Shown piece by piece: positions 17,799 to 26,284 of a stretch of DNA of 49,871 nucleotides. The DNA is from Xanthomonas pisi DSM 18956 (lineage in GTDB: Bacteria; Pseudomonadota; Gammaproteobacteria; Xanthomonadales; Xanthomonadaceae). The stretch's first letter is position 1. Every line of letters begins with the position of its first letter. The stretch spans positions 1-49,871 of the forward strand of contig NZ_JPLE01000009.1 in NCBI RefSeq assembly GCF_001010415.1. The letters are read 5' to 3'. Both the position numbers and the translations under genes were made by a program. The notes under the pieces are model-generated. The model was not told the origin of the DNA. It worked only from the letters and a program-made list of their open reading frames with translations, and did no database searches.

Positions 17799-18527
17799 TC
17801 ACACGCCCATGTAGCGGTGCGGGCGGTGGTTGAACATCAGCACCAGGCTCAGCATCAGCGCACCCAGCGCCGAGTACAGCACCTTGTCCGGCGTCAACAC
17901 GAAGAAGGCCACCAACATCAGCATCGCATCGAAACTCATCTGCACCTTGCCTGCACTCCAGCCGCGTTCGCGCTGCAGATACACCGCCAGGATGCCGATT
18001 CCGCCCAGGCTGCCGCGGTGACGGATGAAGAACAGGATGCCCAGCCCGGCCAGCGCGCCGCCGACAATGGCCGCAAACGCGGTGCTCATGTGCGCATACT
18101 CGGCCCAGCGCGGAAGCAGATCGGTCAAGGCGCCGCAGGCACCGACCGCAGCGAAGGTCTTCAAGGTGAACTCCCACCCCATGCGGCGCACGCTCAACCA
18201 GTAGAACGGCAGGTTGACCAGCACGAACACCACGCCAAAATTCCAATGCAACGCGTAGTGCAGCAGGAAGGCGACGCCGGCCATGCCGCCGATCATCAGC
18301 CCACCCTTGGCGAAGATCGCCAGGCCGAGCGAGGCGACCAGCGTGGCCAGCACCATGCCCTGCACGTCCTCGGCCACCGAGTGGTGATACGCATGGTCGT
18401 CGGCCGTGGTTCCCGCCGAATCCGGTGGTGGCGTCAACGGCCCGGAGGTGACCACGGTGCCGTCGTCGGGCAACGGTTCTTGCTCCGGACGGAGATCGGA
18501 ATCGGGAAGGCTCACGGGTCTGGGCAC
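17799..18527 (-). CDS. YitT-family membrane protein
   Basis: 242 residues. An acidic, Pro-rich N-terminal tail of about 55 residues precedes five or so membrane segments (for example VLATLVASLGLAIFAKGG and HWNFGVVFVLVNLPFYWLS). The GGLMIGGMAGVAFLL pattern is typical of YitT/DUF161. The transported or sensed substrate is unknown. The frame begins with GTG at 18527; a second GTG four codons later is possible, and the weak upstream sequence does not decide between them. It stands alone. Confidence 0.8.
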   Translation of the reverse strand: MPRPVSLPDSDLRPEQEPLPDDGTVVTSGPLTPPPDSAGTTADDHAYHHSVAEDVQGMVLATLVASLGLAIFAKGGLMIGGMAGVAFLLHYALHWNFGVVFVLVNLPFYWLSVRRMGWEFTLKTFAAVGACGALTDLLPRWAEYAHMSTAFAAIVGGALAGLGILFFIRHRGSLGGIGILAVYLQRERGWSAGKVQMSFDAMLMLVAFFVLTPDKVLYSALGALMLSLVLMFNHRPHRYMGV

Positions 18528-18750
18528 TGCAGTGGGGTGCGATATTAGACACTATCGGCCACCGCGGTTACATCTGAAACAGCAGTGCTGTGCCATGCAA
18601 GCGTGAGGAAGCGGCGGAAGAACTGGCACGTCGTCCGGCTCGGCCGGCCAGCACACCACTGCGCGCCACGACCAGACGCAATGCCGGGCGCCGGACCGGG
18701 AGGTCGTCACCGGGTAACTGGCAACAGGCGATCGGCCACTGTGGATCGGC

Positions 18751-19347
18751 TTAGCGACTCAGCTGTATCAGCGCAATCGCCAGCGCAGCAAGCGCGCTGA
18801 GCGTGAACAACAGTCCACCACTGACCAGCCACAGGATGCTCAGCAGGGTGAAACGCTCGCGGCGCCATTCCGGAATGCCCTGCGCACGCTTGAAGCGCCG
18901 CAGCCGCGTATTGACCACGGCGATCGGCAGCCAGCCCAATACCAGGAAGAAAGGGCGCGATTTTTCGGAGAACGTCAGCAGCAACAACGCGATGAAGACC
19001 ACTGCGGACAGCCGGAAAAGCCAACGGGATCGTCCCTGCAGTCCAACGCACTGCCCCAGCAGCCTGAAGCAGCTCATCACCCACAGCGGCGCAAGCCCCG
19101 CCCGCCAGACCGGCCATATGCTCGGGCGCCCTGTGATCGCGCGTAACGCAATCCAGTTGCGGTAGAACCAGTAGCCGGCGTAGGCCCCGAAGCTGGCGAC
19201 GAACATCGCAACCAGCTTCCAGTTGGAGGGCGCAAACAGCAGCGCCAGCGGCTCGTGCGCCCAGCGCTGCGCCAGCGGATCGTCGACAGCGTGCGTGGCG
19301 CTGGCAGCTTCCAGGACGTGTCCCTGCGCCATTCCGGACGACCTCAC
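18751..19347 (-). CDS. Hypothetical membrane protein following pilU
   Basis: I do not recognise the family. 198 residues with hydrophobic segments around LVAMFVASFGAYAGYWFY, LFRLSAVVFIALLLLTF, FFLVLGWLPIAVV and a long C-terminal SILWLVSGGLLFTLSALAALAI. A conserved-looking WFYRNW motif follows the first. The GTG at 19347 overlaps the pilU stop (GTGA). An ATG five codons later (19332) has GAGG 9 bases upstream and may be the true start. The position suggests cotranscription with pilT-pilU, but no pilus motif is visible. Confidence 0.65.
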   Translation of the reverse strand: MRSSGMAQGHVLEAASATHAVDDPLAQRWAHEPLALLFAPSNWKLVAMFVASFGAYAGYWFYRNWIALRAITGRPSIWPVWRAGLAPLWVMSCFRLLGQCVGLQGRSRWLFRLSAVVFIALLLLTFSEKSRPFFLVLGWLPIAVVNTRLRRFKRAQGIPEWRRERFTLLSILWLVSGGLLFTLSALAALAIALIQLSR

Positions 19348-20474
19348 CGAACCTCGGCGATCTCCACGCCATCGAGCCCCTGCGACAGGGTCTTGGCGTC
19401 GCCGCCCTGCGAGAGCTTGATGCGCAGGCGCACCTCGTTCTGCGAGTCGGCGTAACGCAGCGCGTCTTCGTAGCTGATTTCGCCGGCCTGGTAGAGCTCG
19501 AACAGGCTTTGATCGAAGGTGCGCATGCCCAGGTTGGTGGACTCCTTCATGATCTCCTTGAGCTTGTGAATCTCGCCATCGCGGATGTAATCCTGCACCA
19601 GCGGCGTGCCCAGCATGATCTCCATCGCCACGCGGCGACCACGGCCATCCGGGGTCGGAATCAGCTGCTGCGCCACCACGCCCTTGAGGTTCAGCGACAG
19701 ATCCATCAGCAGCTGATTACGGCGGTCTTCCGGGAAGAAGTTGATGATGCGGTCCATCGCCTGGTTGGCGTTGTTGGCGTGCAGCGTGCACAGCACCAGG
19801 TGGCCGGTTTCGGCGAAGGCGATCGCGTGGTCCATGCCCTCGCGGGTGCGCACCTCGCCGATCATGATCACGTCCGGCGCCTGGCGCAGGGTATTTTTCA
19901 GCGCATTTTCCCAGCTGTCGGTATCGATGCCGACTTCGCGCTGGGTGATGATGCAGCCCTCATGCTTGTGCACGAATTCGATCGGGTCTTCGATGGTGAT
20001 GATGTGCCCGGTAGAATTCTGGTTGCGGTAACCGATCATCGCTGCCAGCGAGGTCGACTTGCCGGTACCGGTGGCGCCGACGAAGATGATGATGCCGCGC
20101 TTGGTCATCGCCAGCGTCTTGATCACCGGCGGCAGGCTCAACTCTTCGACGGTGGGAATGCGCGTCTCGATCCGGCGCAGCACCATGCCCACCTGATTAC
20201 GCTGGTAGAAACAGCTGACACGGAAACGCCCGACCCCGGACACGCCGATGGCGAAGTTGCACTCGTGGGTCTTTTCGAACTCTTCGCGCTGCGATGGCGT
20301 CATCACGTTCAACACCAGATCGCGGCTCTGCTGCGCGGTCAATGGCGTCTGCGTGATCGGGCTGATCTTGCCGTGCACCTTGATCGCCGGCGGCATGCCG
20401 GAGGTGATGAACAGGTCCGACGCCTTCTGATGCGCCATCAGCTTGAGGAAGGAAGTGAAGTCGATGGTGCTCAT
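19344..20474 (-). CDS. pilU: Type IV pilus retraction ATPase-like PilU
   Basis: Accessory hexameric retraction ATPase at the cytoplasmic base of the type IV pilus. 376 residues with Walker A GATGTGKST (133-141), the ITIEDPIEFVH Asp box, REVGIDTDSWENAL, GEVRTREGMDHAI (Walker B) and the histidine box TGHLVLCTLHANNANQAM. The C-terminal extension beyond PilT length is typical of PilU. The start at 20474 has a good GAGGAG site. It lies downstream of pilT with a heptad-repeat element between them. Confidence 0.95.
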   Translation of the reverse strand: MSTIDFTSFLKLMAHQKASDLFITSGMPPAIKVHGKISPITQTPLTAQQSRDLVLNVMTPSQREEFEKTHECNFAIGVSGVGRFRVSCFYQRNQVGMVLRRIETRIPTVEELSLPPVIKTLAMTKRGIIIFVGATGTGKSTSLAAMIGYRNQNSTGHIITIEDPIEFVHKHEGCIITQREVGIDTDSWENALKNTLRQAPDVIMIGEVRTREGMDHAIAFAETGHLVLCTLHANNANQAMDRIINFFPEDRRNQLLMDLSLNLKGVVAQQLIPTPDGRGRRVAMEIMLGTPLVQDYIRDGEIHKLKEIMKESTNLGMRTFDQSLFELYQAGEISYEDALRYADSQNEVRLRIKLSQGGDAKTLSQGLDGVEIAEVR

Positions 20475-20493
20475 GGCGTGCTCCTCGGGAGCA

Positions 20494-20588
20494 GAGATTC
20501 GGGATGGGACATTCGGGATTCGCAAGAGCGGAATCCGGTCCGGGAAATCGCCGTTGCGAATCCCCAATCCCGAATCCCGAATCCCGGC
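20494..20588. repeat. Inverted pair of GGGATTS heptad repeats (copy B), between pilT and pilU
   Basis: The left arm (20494-20522) ends in GGGATTCGCAAGAGC. The right arm (20552-20588) read on the minus strand has inner end GGGATTCGCAACGGC, with four GGGATTS units. The spacer is only about 30 bases, so on the pil transcript it would fold as one long stem-loop. The outer end CCCGGCTA supplies the pilT TAG stop codon. Confidence 0.75.
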
Positions 20589-21625
20589 TACTCGAATATC
20601 CGCTTGTCCTTGGCGTATTCACGGGCCTGGTTGCGCGTGATCAGGCTACGCTTGACCAGATCCTGCAGATGCTGGTCCAGCGTCTGCATGCCGTATTGCT
20701 GGCCGGTCTGGATCGACGAATACATCTGCGCCACCTTGTCCTCACGGATGAGATTGCGGATCGCCGGGGTGCCGACCATGATTTCCCAGGCTGCGGTACG
20801 CCCGCCGCCCACTTTCTTGAGCAATGCCTGCGAAATCACCGCGCGCAGTGATTCGGAGAGCATCGAGCGCACCATCGGTTTTTCGCCGGCCGGGAACACG
20901 TCGATGATGCGGTCGATGGTCTTTGCCGCCGAGCTGGTGTGCAAGGTACCGAACACCAGGTGACCGGTTTCCGCAGCGGTGAGCGCCAGGCGGATGGTTT
21001 CCAGGTCGCGCAACTCGCCAACCAGGATGATGTCCGGGTCTTCGCGCAAGGCCGAGCGCAGCGCTTCGTTGAAGCCGTGCGTATCGCGGTGCACTTCGCG
21101 CTGGTTGATCAGGCACTTCTGCGAGGTGTGCACGAACTCGATCGGATCCTCGACGGTGAGGATGTGGCCGTATTCGTTCTTGTTGATGTAGTCGATCATG
21201 CCGGCCAATGTGGTCGACTTGCCCGAACCGGTCGGCCCGGTCACCAGGATCAGGCCCTGCGGCTGGTCGATCAGCTGGCGGAAGATCGGCGGGCAGCCCA
21301 GGTCTTCCAGCGTCAGCACTTCGGACGGAATGGTGCGGAACACCGCGCCGGCGCCACGGTTCTGGTTGAACGCATTGACGCGGAAGCGCGCCAGCGAGGG
21401 AATCTCGAACGAGAAGTCGACCTCGAGGAATTCTTCGTAATCGCGCCGCTGCTTGTCCGACATGATGTCGTACACCAGCGCATGCACCTGTTTATGGTCC
21501 AACGCCGGAATATTGATGCGACGGACATCGCCATCGACACGGATCATCGGCGGCAGCCCTGCAGACAGGTGCAGGTCCGATGCCTTGTTCTTGACAGAAA
21601 ACGCCAATAGTTCAGCGATATCCAT
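20588..21625 (-). CDS. pilT: Type IV pilus retraction ATPase PilT
   Basis: Powers pilus retraction and twitching motility. 345 residues, the standard PilT length. Walker A GPTGSGKST is at 130-138, followed by LTVEDPIEFVHTSQKCLINQ, Walker B GELRDLETIRLAL and the His box TGHLVFGTLHTSSAAKTI. The start ATG gives MDIAELLAFSVKNKASDLHL, the conserved PilT N-terminus. It is first in the pilT-pilU operon and divergent from yggS. Its TAG stop is embedded in a repeat. Confidence 0.97.
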   Translation of the reverse strand: MDIAELLAFSVKNKASDLHLSAGLPPMIRVDGDVRRINIPALDHKQVHALVYDIMSDKQRRDYEEFLEVDFSFEIPSLARFRVNAFNQNRGAGAVFRTIPSEVLTLEDLGCPPIFRQLIDQPQGLILVTGPTGSGKSTTLAGMIDYINKNEYGHILTVEDPIEFVHTSQKCLINQREVHRDTHGFNEALRSALREDPDIILVGELRDLETIRLALTAAETGHLVFGTLHTSSAAKTIDRIIDVFPAGEKPMVRSMLSESLRAVISQALLKKVGGGRTAAWEIMVGTPAIRNLIREDKVAQMYSSIQTGQQYGMQTLDQHLQDLVKRSLITRNQAREYAKDKRIFE

Positions 21626-21955
21626 GCGCTGCTTTTCCCCTAGGCTGCGATTGGAAGGTACTCCCCGGTCGGCAGTATAGCGTTCTGGCTGCTGGCGGGA
21701 AGCGGCTTGCCACCGGTTCAGGCCGGCAGCGCCGCGTGGGGCTGAAGGCGTTGGTTTTGGGGCATGACAGTGGCCGGCGCCAGCCTGTCTCAGGCCCAGC
21801 CAGGCTGGGTGGATCACAGCAATCGACCGCACCGCCCGCCTCACCGCGGCACTGAGGCTGGTGCGTGCTGCCGCGGTCAGCGCGGTCACGGCGCGCTGGA
21901 AGCAGGCCACCGGGGGCGTCACACTAGCGCTCCTGTTTTCTTTCTGGATCGCCAC
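21626..21955. other. Divergent control region pilT / yggS
   Basis: 330 bases that must contain both promoters. I see no confident -35/-10 pair, and the upstream in-frame extension of yggS here lacks family similarity, so I treat it as non-coding. Confidence 0.5.
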
Positions 21956-22648
21956 GTGCCGGCTTCGTCGCTGCAGCAGATTCTCGATGCCATCCATGCC
22001 GCAGCGGCCGAGCATGCGCGTGCCGACGTCCGGCTGCTGGCGGTGTCCAAGACCAAGCCGGCCGATGCCGTCGCCGCATTGGCTGCGCAAGGACAGCGCG
22101 CCTTCGGCGAAAACTACGTGCAGGAAGCGCAGGCCAAGATCACCGCGCTGCGCGAGCTGGGGCTGGAATGGCACCTGATCGGCCACCTGCAATCCAACAA
22201 GGCCGATATCGCCAGCCAATGGTTCGACTGGGTGCAGACCGTGGACCGCGCCAAGTTGATCCCGCTGCTGGCGCGTCATCGCCCGGACGACTGCGCGCCA
22301 TTGAACGTGCTGATCCAGGTCAATATCGACGATGAGGACAGCAAATACGGATGCGCCCCCGAGGCCATCGACCGCCTGGCCGACGCCATCGCACTGCAAC
22401 CGCGGCTGCAATTGCGCGGCCTGATGGCGATCCCGGCACCGTTCCCGCAGCAGGCAAGACGCACTGCGGCGTTCGCGCGCATGCGGGACCTGTTCGCGCA
22501 GCTGCAGCAGCGCCATCGGCAGGTGGATACCTTGTCGATGGGCATGAGCGCGGACTTTGCCGAAGCGATCGCGGCCGGGGCCACCATGGTGCGCGTGGGC
22601 ACGGCGCTGTTCGGTGCGCGCGCTCCCTCGCCCGCCGCCTCCGCCTGA
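21956..22648 (+). CDS. yggS: YggS/PROSC-type pyridoxal-phosphate homeostasis protein
   Basis: PLP-binding TIM-barrel protein that buffers PLP and affects amino-acid metabolism. 230 residues from a GTG start. The PLP lysine is K32 in LLAVSKTKPADAV, with GENYVQEAQAK, WHLIGHLQSNK, QVNIDDEDSKYG and LSMGMSADFAEAI as the family signature. I chose GTG over the longer in-frame ATG at 21764 because the extension (64 residues) is unlike the family. It sits 48 bases before proC, a widely conserved pairing. Confidence 0.93.
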   Translation: MPASSLQQILDAIHAAAAEHARADVRLLAVSKTKPADAVAALAAQGQRAFGENYVQEAQAKITALRELGLEWHLIGHLQSNKADIASQWFDWVQTVDRAKLIPLLARHRPDDCAPLNVLIQVNIDDEDSKYGCAPEAIDRLADAIALQPRLQLRGLMAIPAPFPQQARRTAAFARMRDLFAQLQQRHRQVDTLSMGMSADFAEAIAAGATMVRVGTALFGARAPSPAASA

Positions 22649-22696
22649 GCTGCCTCGCGCATCGCCCTATCCATTCCTATTACTAGAGGTGCCGCA

Positions 22697-23551
22697 ATGA
22701 CCCTGCCCACACCGCCTGCGCCTTCGTCCGCCACTGCCGGGCTGGTCGCCTTCATCGGTGGCGGCAACATGGCGCGCAGCCTGATCGCCGGGCTGATCCG
22801 GCAAGGCGTACCGGCTGCCAGCCTGCGCGTCGCCGAGCCGGTCGCCGAGTTGCGCAGCGGGTTGTCGCGCGACTTTGGCGTGCACGTGGTCGAAAGCGCA
22901 CGCGACGCTGCCGATGGTGCAGACACCTGGGTGCTGGCGGTGAAACCGCAGGTCATGCCAAGCGTCTGTATGCAGCTGGCCGGGCTCGCACAAGCGCAGC
23001 AGCCGCTGTTGGTATCGATCGCAGCCGGCATCACTGCAACCCAGTTGCAGCGTTGGTGCGGAGGCGACACGGCGGTGGTCCGCGCGATGCCCAACACCCC
23101 CGCGCTGCTCGGCGCCGGCGTCACCGGGCTGTATGCCACTGCACGCGTTTCCGATGCACAGCGCGCGCAGGCAACCCGGTTGCTGGACAGCGCCGGCGTG
23201 ACGGTGTGGATCGACGACGAAGCGCAGATGGACGCGGTGACTGCCGTCTCCGGCAGCGGCCCGGCTTACGTCTTTTTACTGGCCGAAGCGATGGAAGCGG
23301 CGGCACTGGCGCAGGGCCTGCCGGCCGATACCGCACGCACCCTGGTCCTGCAAACCCTGCTTGGCGCCTCGCGCATGCTCACCGAATCGGGCGAAGCACC
23401 GCAGGTCCTGCGCCGTCGCGTGACCTCGCCCAACGGCACCACCCAGGCGGCGATCGAAACATTCCAGGCAGGCGGATTCGAAGCGCTGACAGCGCGCGCA
23501 ATCGCCGCGGCGACCGAACGCGGCCGCAACTTGTCGGCGGCCAACGATTAG
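22697..23551 (+). CDS. proC: Pyrroline-5-carboxylate reductase
   Basis: Last step of proline synthesis, NAD(P)H-dependent. 284 residues with a Rossmann start VAFIGGGNMARSLIAGL (about 17-33), AVKPQVM, SIAAGIT, RAMPNTPALLGAG and the active-site VSGSGPAYVFLLAEAM. The C-terminal TSPNGTTQAAIETF is also conserved. The first 15 residues are Pro/Ala-rich and variable. It is cotranscribed with yggS; yggT, often next in this cluster elsewhere, is absent here. Confidence 0.96.
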   Translation: MTLPTPPAPSSATAGLVAFIGGGNMARSLIAGLIRQGVPAASLRVAEPVAELRSGLSRDFGVHVVESARDAADGADTWVLAVKPQVMPSVCMQLAGLAQAQQPLLVSIAAGITATQLQRWCGGDTAVVRAMPNTPALLGAGVTGLYATARVSDAQRAQATRLLDSAGVTVWIDDEAQMDAVTAVSGSGPAYVFLLAEAMEAAALAQGLPADTARTLVLQTLLGASRMLTESGEAPQVLRRRVTSPNGTTQAAIETFQAGGFEALTARAIAAATERGRNLSAAND

Positions 23552-24082
23552 CCGGCAGCGGCTTGCGCGAACGCGTCGCTGGCTGCATGCGCAATCGCGA
23601 CGCGTCACGCCAATCGACGGCCTGACCCGCAACAACAAGTCGCCACCCCTCGCAGGGCATCCAGCGACAGGCACCAGGCGGCGTCCCACGCAACGTCGCG
23701 CGCTTTGCAATCGATGCCAATACACGGCTTGCCAAGCGATCGCCCGCGGCTTTTTCGACATCTCGCAGCGAGACAGTCGCCGTCTGCAGCAGAGCGGATT
23801 GATCAATGCGCCCTCGGCTGGCGCGCACATTGCGGCCGCAGCCTTGCGCGACGACCTGCTGCTCTGCGTCAGATCCGACACATGCCTGCGCGCTATGCGT
23901 GTGACGCACCGCGTTTTACCCACGTATTTACGCCGCTGGTGAACGAACCCCCGTCGAAAGACGCTTTTTTTGTGTTGTTTCATCGTTTGCCTATTGGCGG
24001 CGCGCAGCAGTTGCCCTACATTTCGCGTTGCCGACTGGGTCGGCAGACCCAACACCACCAACGAATACGGAACGTATACCTC
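23552..24082. other. 531-bp gap upstream of the HU-like gene
   Basis: No credible gene. Close to the HU start, TGCCGAC-TGG-GTCGGCA (24029-24045) forms a tight 7-bp hairpin that would lie in the HU 5' leader. The A/T-richer stretch around 23960-23995 (a run of T, then GTGTTGTTTCATCG) may be promoter sequence. No confident -10/-35 pair is seen. Confidence 0.45.
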
Positions 24083-24505
24083 ATGGCAAAAACCGCCGCT
24101 AAGAAGGCTGCCCCCAAGAAGGCAGTGAAAAAGGTCGCAGCCACCAAGACCGCGAAGCCGGCCAAGGCCGCTACCAAGACCGCCGCACCGAAGCCGATCA
24201 AGGAAGCCCTGAGCAAGACCGGCCTGGTCGCGCATATCGCCGAATCCACCCAGCTGGCTCCGAAGGACGTCCGCGCCGTTCTGGCGACGCTGGAATCCGT
24301 GGCACATTCGTCGCTGAGCAAGAAGGGCGCAGGCTCGTTCACCCTGCCGGGCATGCTGAAGCTGACCAGCGTCCATGTGCCGGCCAAGCCGAAGCGCAAG
24401 GGCATCAACCCCTTCACCAAGGAAGAGCAGACCTTCGCAGCCAAGCCGGCCAGCTTCAAGGTCAAGGCGCGCTTGCTGAAGAAGTTGAAGGACGCCGCGC
24501 TCTAA
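24083..24505 (+). CDS. HU-family DNA-binding protein with lysine/alanine-rich N-terminal tail
   Basis: 140 residues. The first ~39 are almost only Lys, Ala, Pro and Thr (such as AAKKAAPKKAVKKVAATK), like a histone-H1 or AlgP tail. From about residue 40 an HU/IHF-type domain follows (KEALSKTGLVAHIAESTQL). The DNA-arm motif is GINPFTKEEQTFAAKPAS and the ending is FKVKARLLKKLKDAAL. It probably compacts or bends DNA in the nucleoid. The start ATG gives MAKTAAKK. Its leader has a hairpin and its 3' end a strong terminator, so it is monocistronic. The tail is a likely target for modification; a SET methyltransferase is encoded nearby. Confidence 0.9.
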   Translation: MAKTAAKKAAPKKAVKKVAATKTAKPAKAATKTAAPKPIKEALSKTGLVAHIAESTQLAPKDVRAVLATLESVAHSSLSKKGAGSFTLPGMLKLTSVHVPAKPKRKGINPFTKEEQTFAAKPASFKVKARLLKKLKDAAL

Positions 24506-24530
24506 TCGAGCACGCATCCGGTGTCATCGA

Positions 24531-24556
24531 GACGGCCTTCGGGCCGTCTTTTTTTT
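24531..24556 (+). terminator. Rho-independent terminator of the HU-like gene
   Basis: GACGGCC-TTCG-GGCCGTC followed by eight T. Textbook UUCG tetraloop terminator. Confidence 0.95.
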
Positions 24557-24623
24557 GCGCAGCCCGGAACGCCATGGTCGCGCTGCACCCACCACACACG
24601 ACTCATCCCTCCTCCCCTACCCT

Positions 24624-25238
24624 GTGCGACGTCCCCCGCAACCACCATCGTCCGTGACCTCACCCGCCCCGACATCGAGCCCCGCACGCCGACTTCGCCG
24701 CATTCTTGTCTGGATCGCCATGTTGTTGGTGCTTGCCGTCGGTGCGCGCTGGGCGTGGCAGTTGCCGATGGCCGAACGCCTGCGCACCACCTGGGAGCTG
24801 TCGCGGATGCCGCCGCCGCAGACCCTGCGGATCCCGGTAAACAATGTCCGTGCCCGCCAGATCGCCGACACCTTCGGTGCACCACGCGGACGCGACCGTA
24901 GCCATGCCGGCGTGGATATTTTCGCGCCACGCGGTACGCCCGTGGTCGCTGCCACACGCGGCGTGGTCAGCGCCATTCGCGACGCCGGGCTGGGTGGAAA
25001 ACAGGTGTGGGTACTCGGGCCGGCGATGGAGCGGCATTACTATGCGCACCTGGACGACTGGGCAGCGGGGCTGGCCGTTGGCGATATTGTCGAGCCAGGC
25101 ACCGCGCTGGGCATGGTGGGGACGACAGGCAACGCGCGCGGCACGCCACCGCACCTGCATTACGGTGTCTATGGGCGCAACGGTGCGTACGATCCGCTGC
25201 CGCTGTTGCGTAAAACCGCGCCGCAAGCCGCCGACTGA
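24624..25238 (+). CDS. Membrane-anchored M23 (LytM-type) peptidase
   Basis: Zinc metallopeptidase family M23, expected to cut peptidoglycan cross-links or stem peptides in the periplasm. 204 residues from the GTG at 24624: one membrane segment (RILVWIAMLLVLAVGARWAW) and then the catalytic domain. All ligands are visible: H94 and D98 in SHAGVDIFAPRGTPV, H142 in HYYAHLDDW, and H177/H179 in PHLHYGVY, so an active enzyme is predicted rather than a degenerate activator. GTG at 24654 is an alternative start; longer starts would run into the HU terminator. It stands alone. Confidence 0.85.
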   Translation: MRRPPQPPSSVTSPAPTSSPARRLRRILVWIAMLLVLAVGARWAWQLPMAERLRTTWELSRMPPPQTLRIPVNNVRARQIADTFGAPRGRDRSHAGVDIFAPRGTPVVAATRGVVSAIRDAGLGGKQVWVLGPAMERHYYAHLDDWAAGLAVGDIVEPGTALGMVGTTGNARGTPPHLHYGVYGRNGAYDPLPLLRKTAPQAAD

Positions 25239-25329
25239 GCACGTTGGAACACTGCGTCATGGCCTGCGCTATCGAGCGCGCGGCGGCCTGCGCCTATGGT
25301 GGACGCAGCCCAGGAGCGACGCGATCACC

Positions 25330-25632
25330 ATGTCCCGAAAACGCTATCGCATTACGGTCACCCCCATCGAGAACGACGGGCGCCCGTGCGACGACCGCTG
25401 CACCATCGAGTTCGAACAGCGTTCGCGCGCGGACTGGATGCGCCTGCTCGAAGAGCTGCATCGGCGCCGCGACCTGAGCAGCGACGAATGCGCTGCACTC
25501 ACCGTCGGCTCGCAGTTGCTGGAAGACCTGGCGGCCCGCCCACGCGCGCAGCCCAGCGATGCGCTGGATGCATTACGGCCCAAGCTGCAGTTGCTGCTCG
25601 ACCGCCTGCAGCGCGTACACCCCGGTGCCTGA
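25330..25632 (+). CDS. DUF3861-like small protein
   Basis: 100 residues beginning MSRKRYRITVTPIENDGRPC, with a helical charged middle (DWMRLLEELHRRRDLSSDEC) and a C-terminal helix. It resembles DUF3861 proteins, for which I know no function. There is no signal peptide, so it is probably cytoplasmic. It lies 91 bases after the M23 peptidase gene and 57 before a lipoprotein gene. Confidence 0.7.
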   Translation: MSRKRYRITVTPIENDGRPCDDRCTIEFEQRSRADWMRLLEELHRRRDLSSDECAALTVGSQLLEDLAARPRAQPSDALDALRPKLQLLLDRLQRVHPGA

Positions 25633-25689
25633 GCCACCGTGCGGCGCACACGGCGGCTACACTGCGCGCATCGGGGACAGAGAGACGCC

Positions 25690-26229
25690 ATGCGCTGGAT
25701 CGCAATTGCCATAGTGGTAGCCGCAATCGCGGGCTGTAGTTGTCATCGCAGTGCAGATCAAGACACGGCTGCGACAGCCAACTTGCCCACGACACCTGCG
25801 CCGGCAGTCTCCACCGCTGCGACTACCAACCAGGCGGCGGCGCAGCCTGCGGCCGAAGACCCCAACGCTGCGCAGGCGCGCGCGAGCCTTGCCGAAGCAA
25901 GCGCCACCGTGCAGCGTTACCTGGGCGCACTGCCCGGCGCCGCACGCGCCGAGGCCGATGCGTTGTGGACCGGCGGCCGGCCACCGCCGGTGCCTGACGA
26001 TGCAGTACTGCGCGGTATCGGCGATATCCGCTCGATGCGCATCAACAACGACCCGCCGGTGCCGCTGGATCAGGAACAGCCGCCGCGGCGCATCGAGGTG
26101 CCGGTGCGCATCATCGTGCGCACCAGCGCTGGCACGCAGCAGCTGGTCGGCGCCTATCGCCTGCAGCCGCGCGTCGGCGGCGACAGCTGGGAGATCTACT
26201 CGGCCACCCTGCATCCGGTGCTGCGCTAA
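25690..26229 (+). CDS. Putative lipoprotein
   Basis: 179 residues. The N-terminus MRWIAIAIVVAAIAGCSC ends in a lipobox-like IAGC with C16 as the predicted lipidated cysteine. An Ala/Thr/Pro-rich, disordered-looking stretch (20-60) is followed by a compact domain containing LRGIGDIRSMRINNDPP and EVPVRIIVRTSAGTQQLVGAYRL, which looks beta-rich. I recognise no family. It probably sits in the cell envelope; its role is unknown. Confidence 0.75.
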   Translation: MRWIAIAIVVAAIAGCSCHRSADQDTAATANLPTTPAPAVSTAATTNQAAAQPAAEDPNAAQARASLAEASATVQRYLGALPGAARAEADALWTGGRPPPVPDDAVLRGIGDIRSMRINNDPPVPLDQEQPPRRIEVPVRIIVRTSAGTQQLVGAYRLQPRVGGDSWEIYSATLHPVLR

Positions 26230-26284
26230 CCCGTGGTTCACCGGCGCTGACTAAGGTTGTGTCACCTGTTGCCGGAGTCACCCG

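Noticed and set aside
20588..22516. Minus-strand frame extending pilT upstream across yggS
   Set aside because: The PilT N-terminus starts at 21625; the extension is antisense to yggS and has no similarity.
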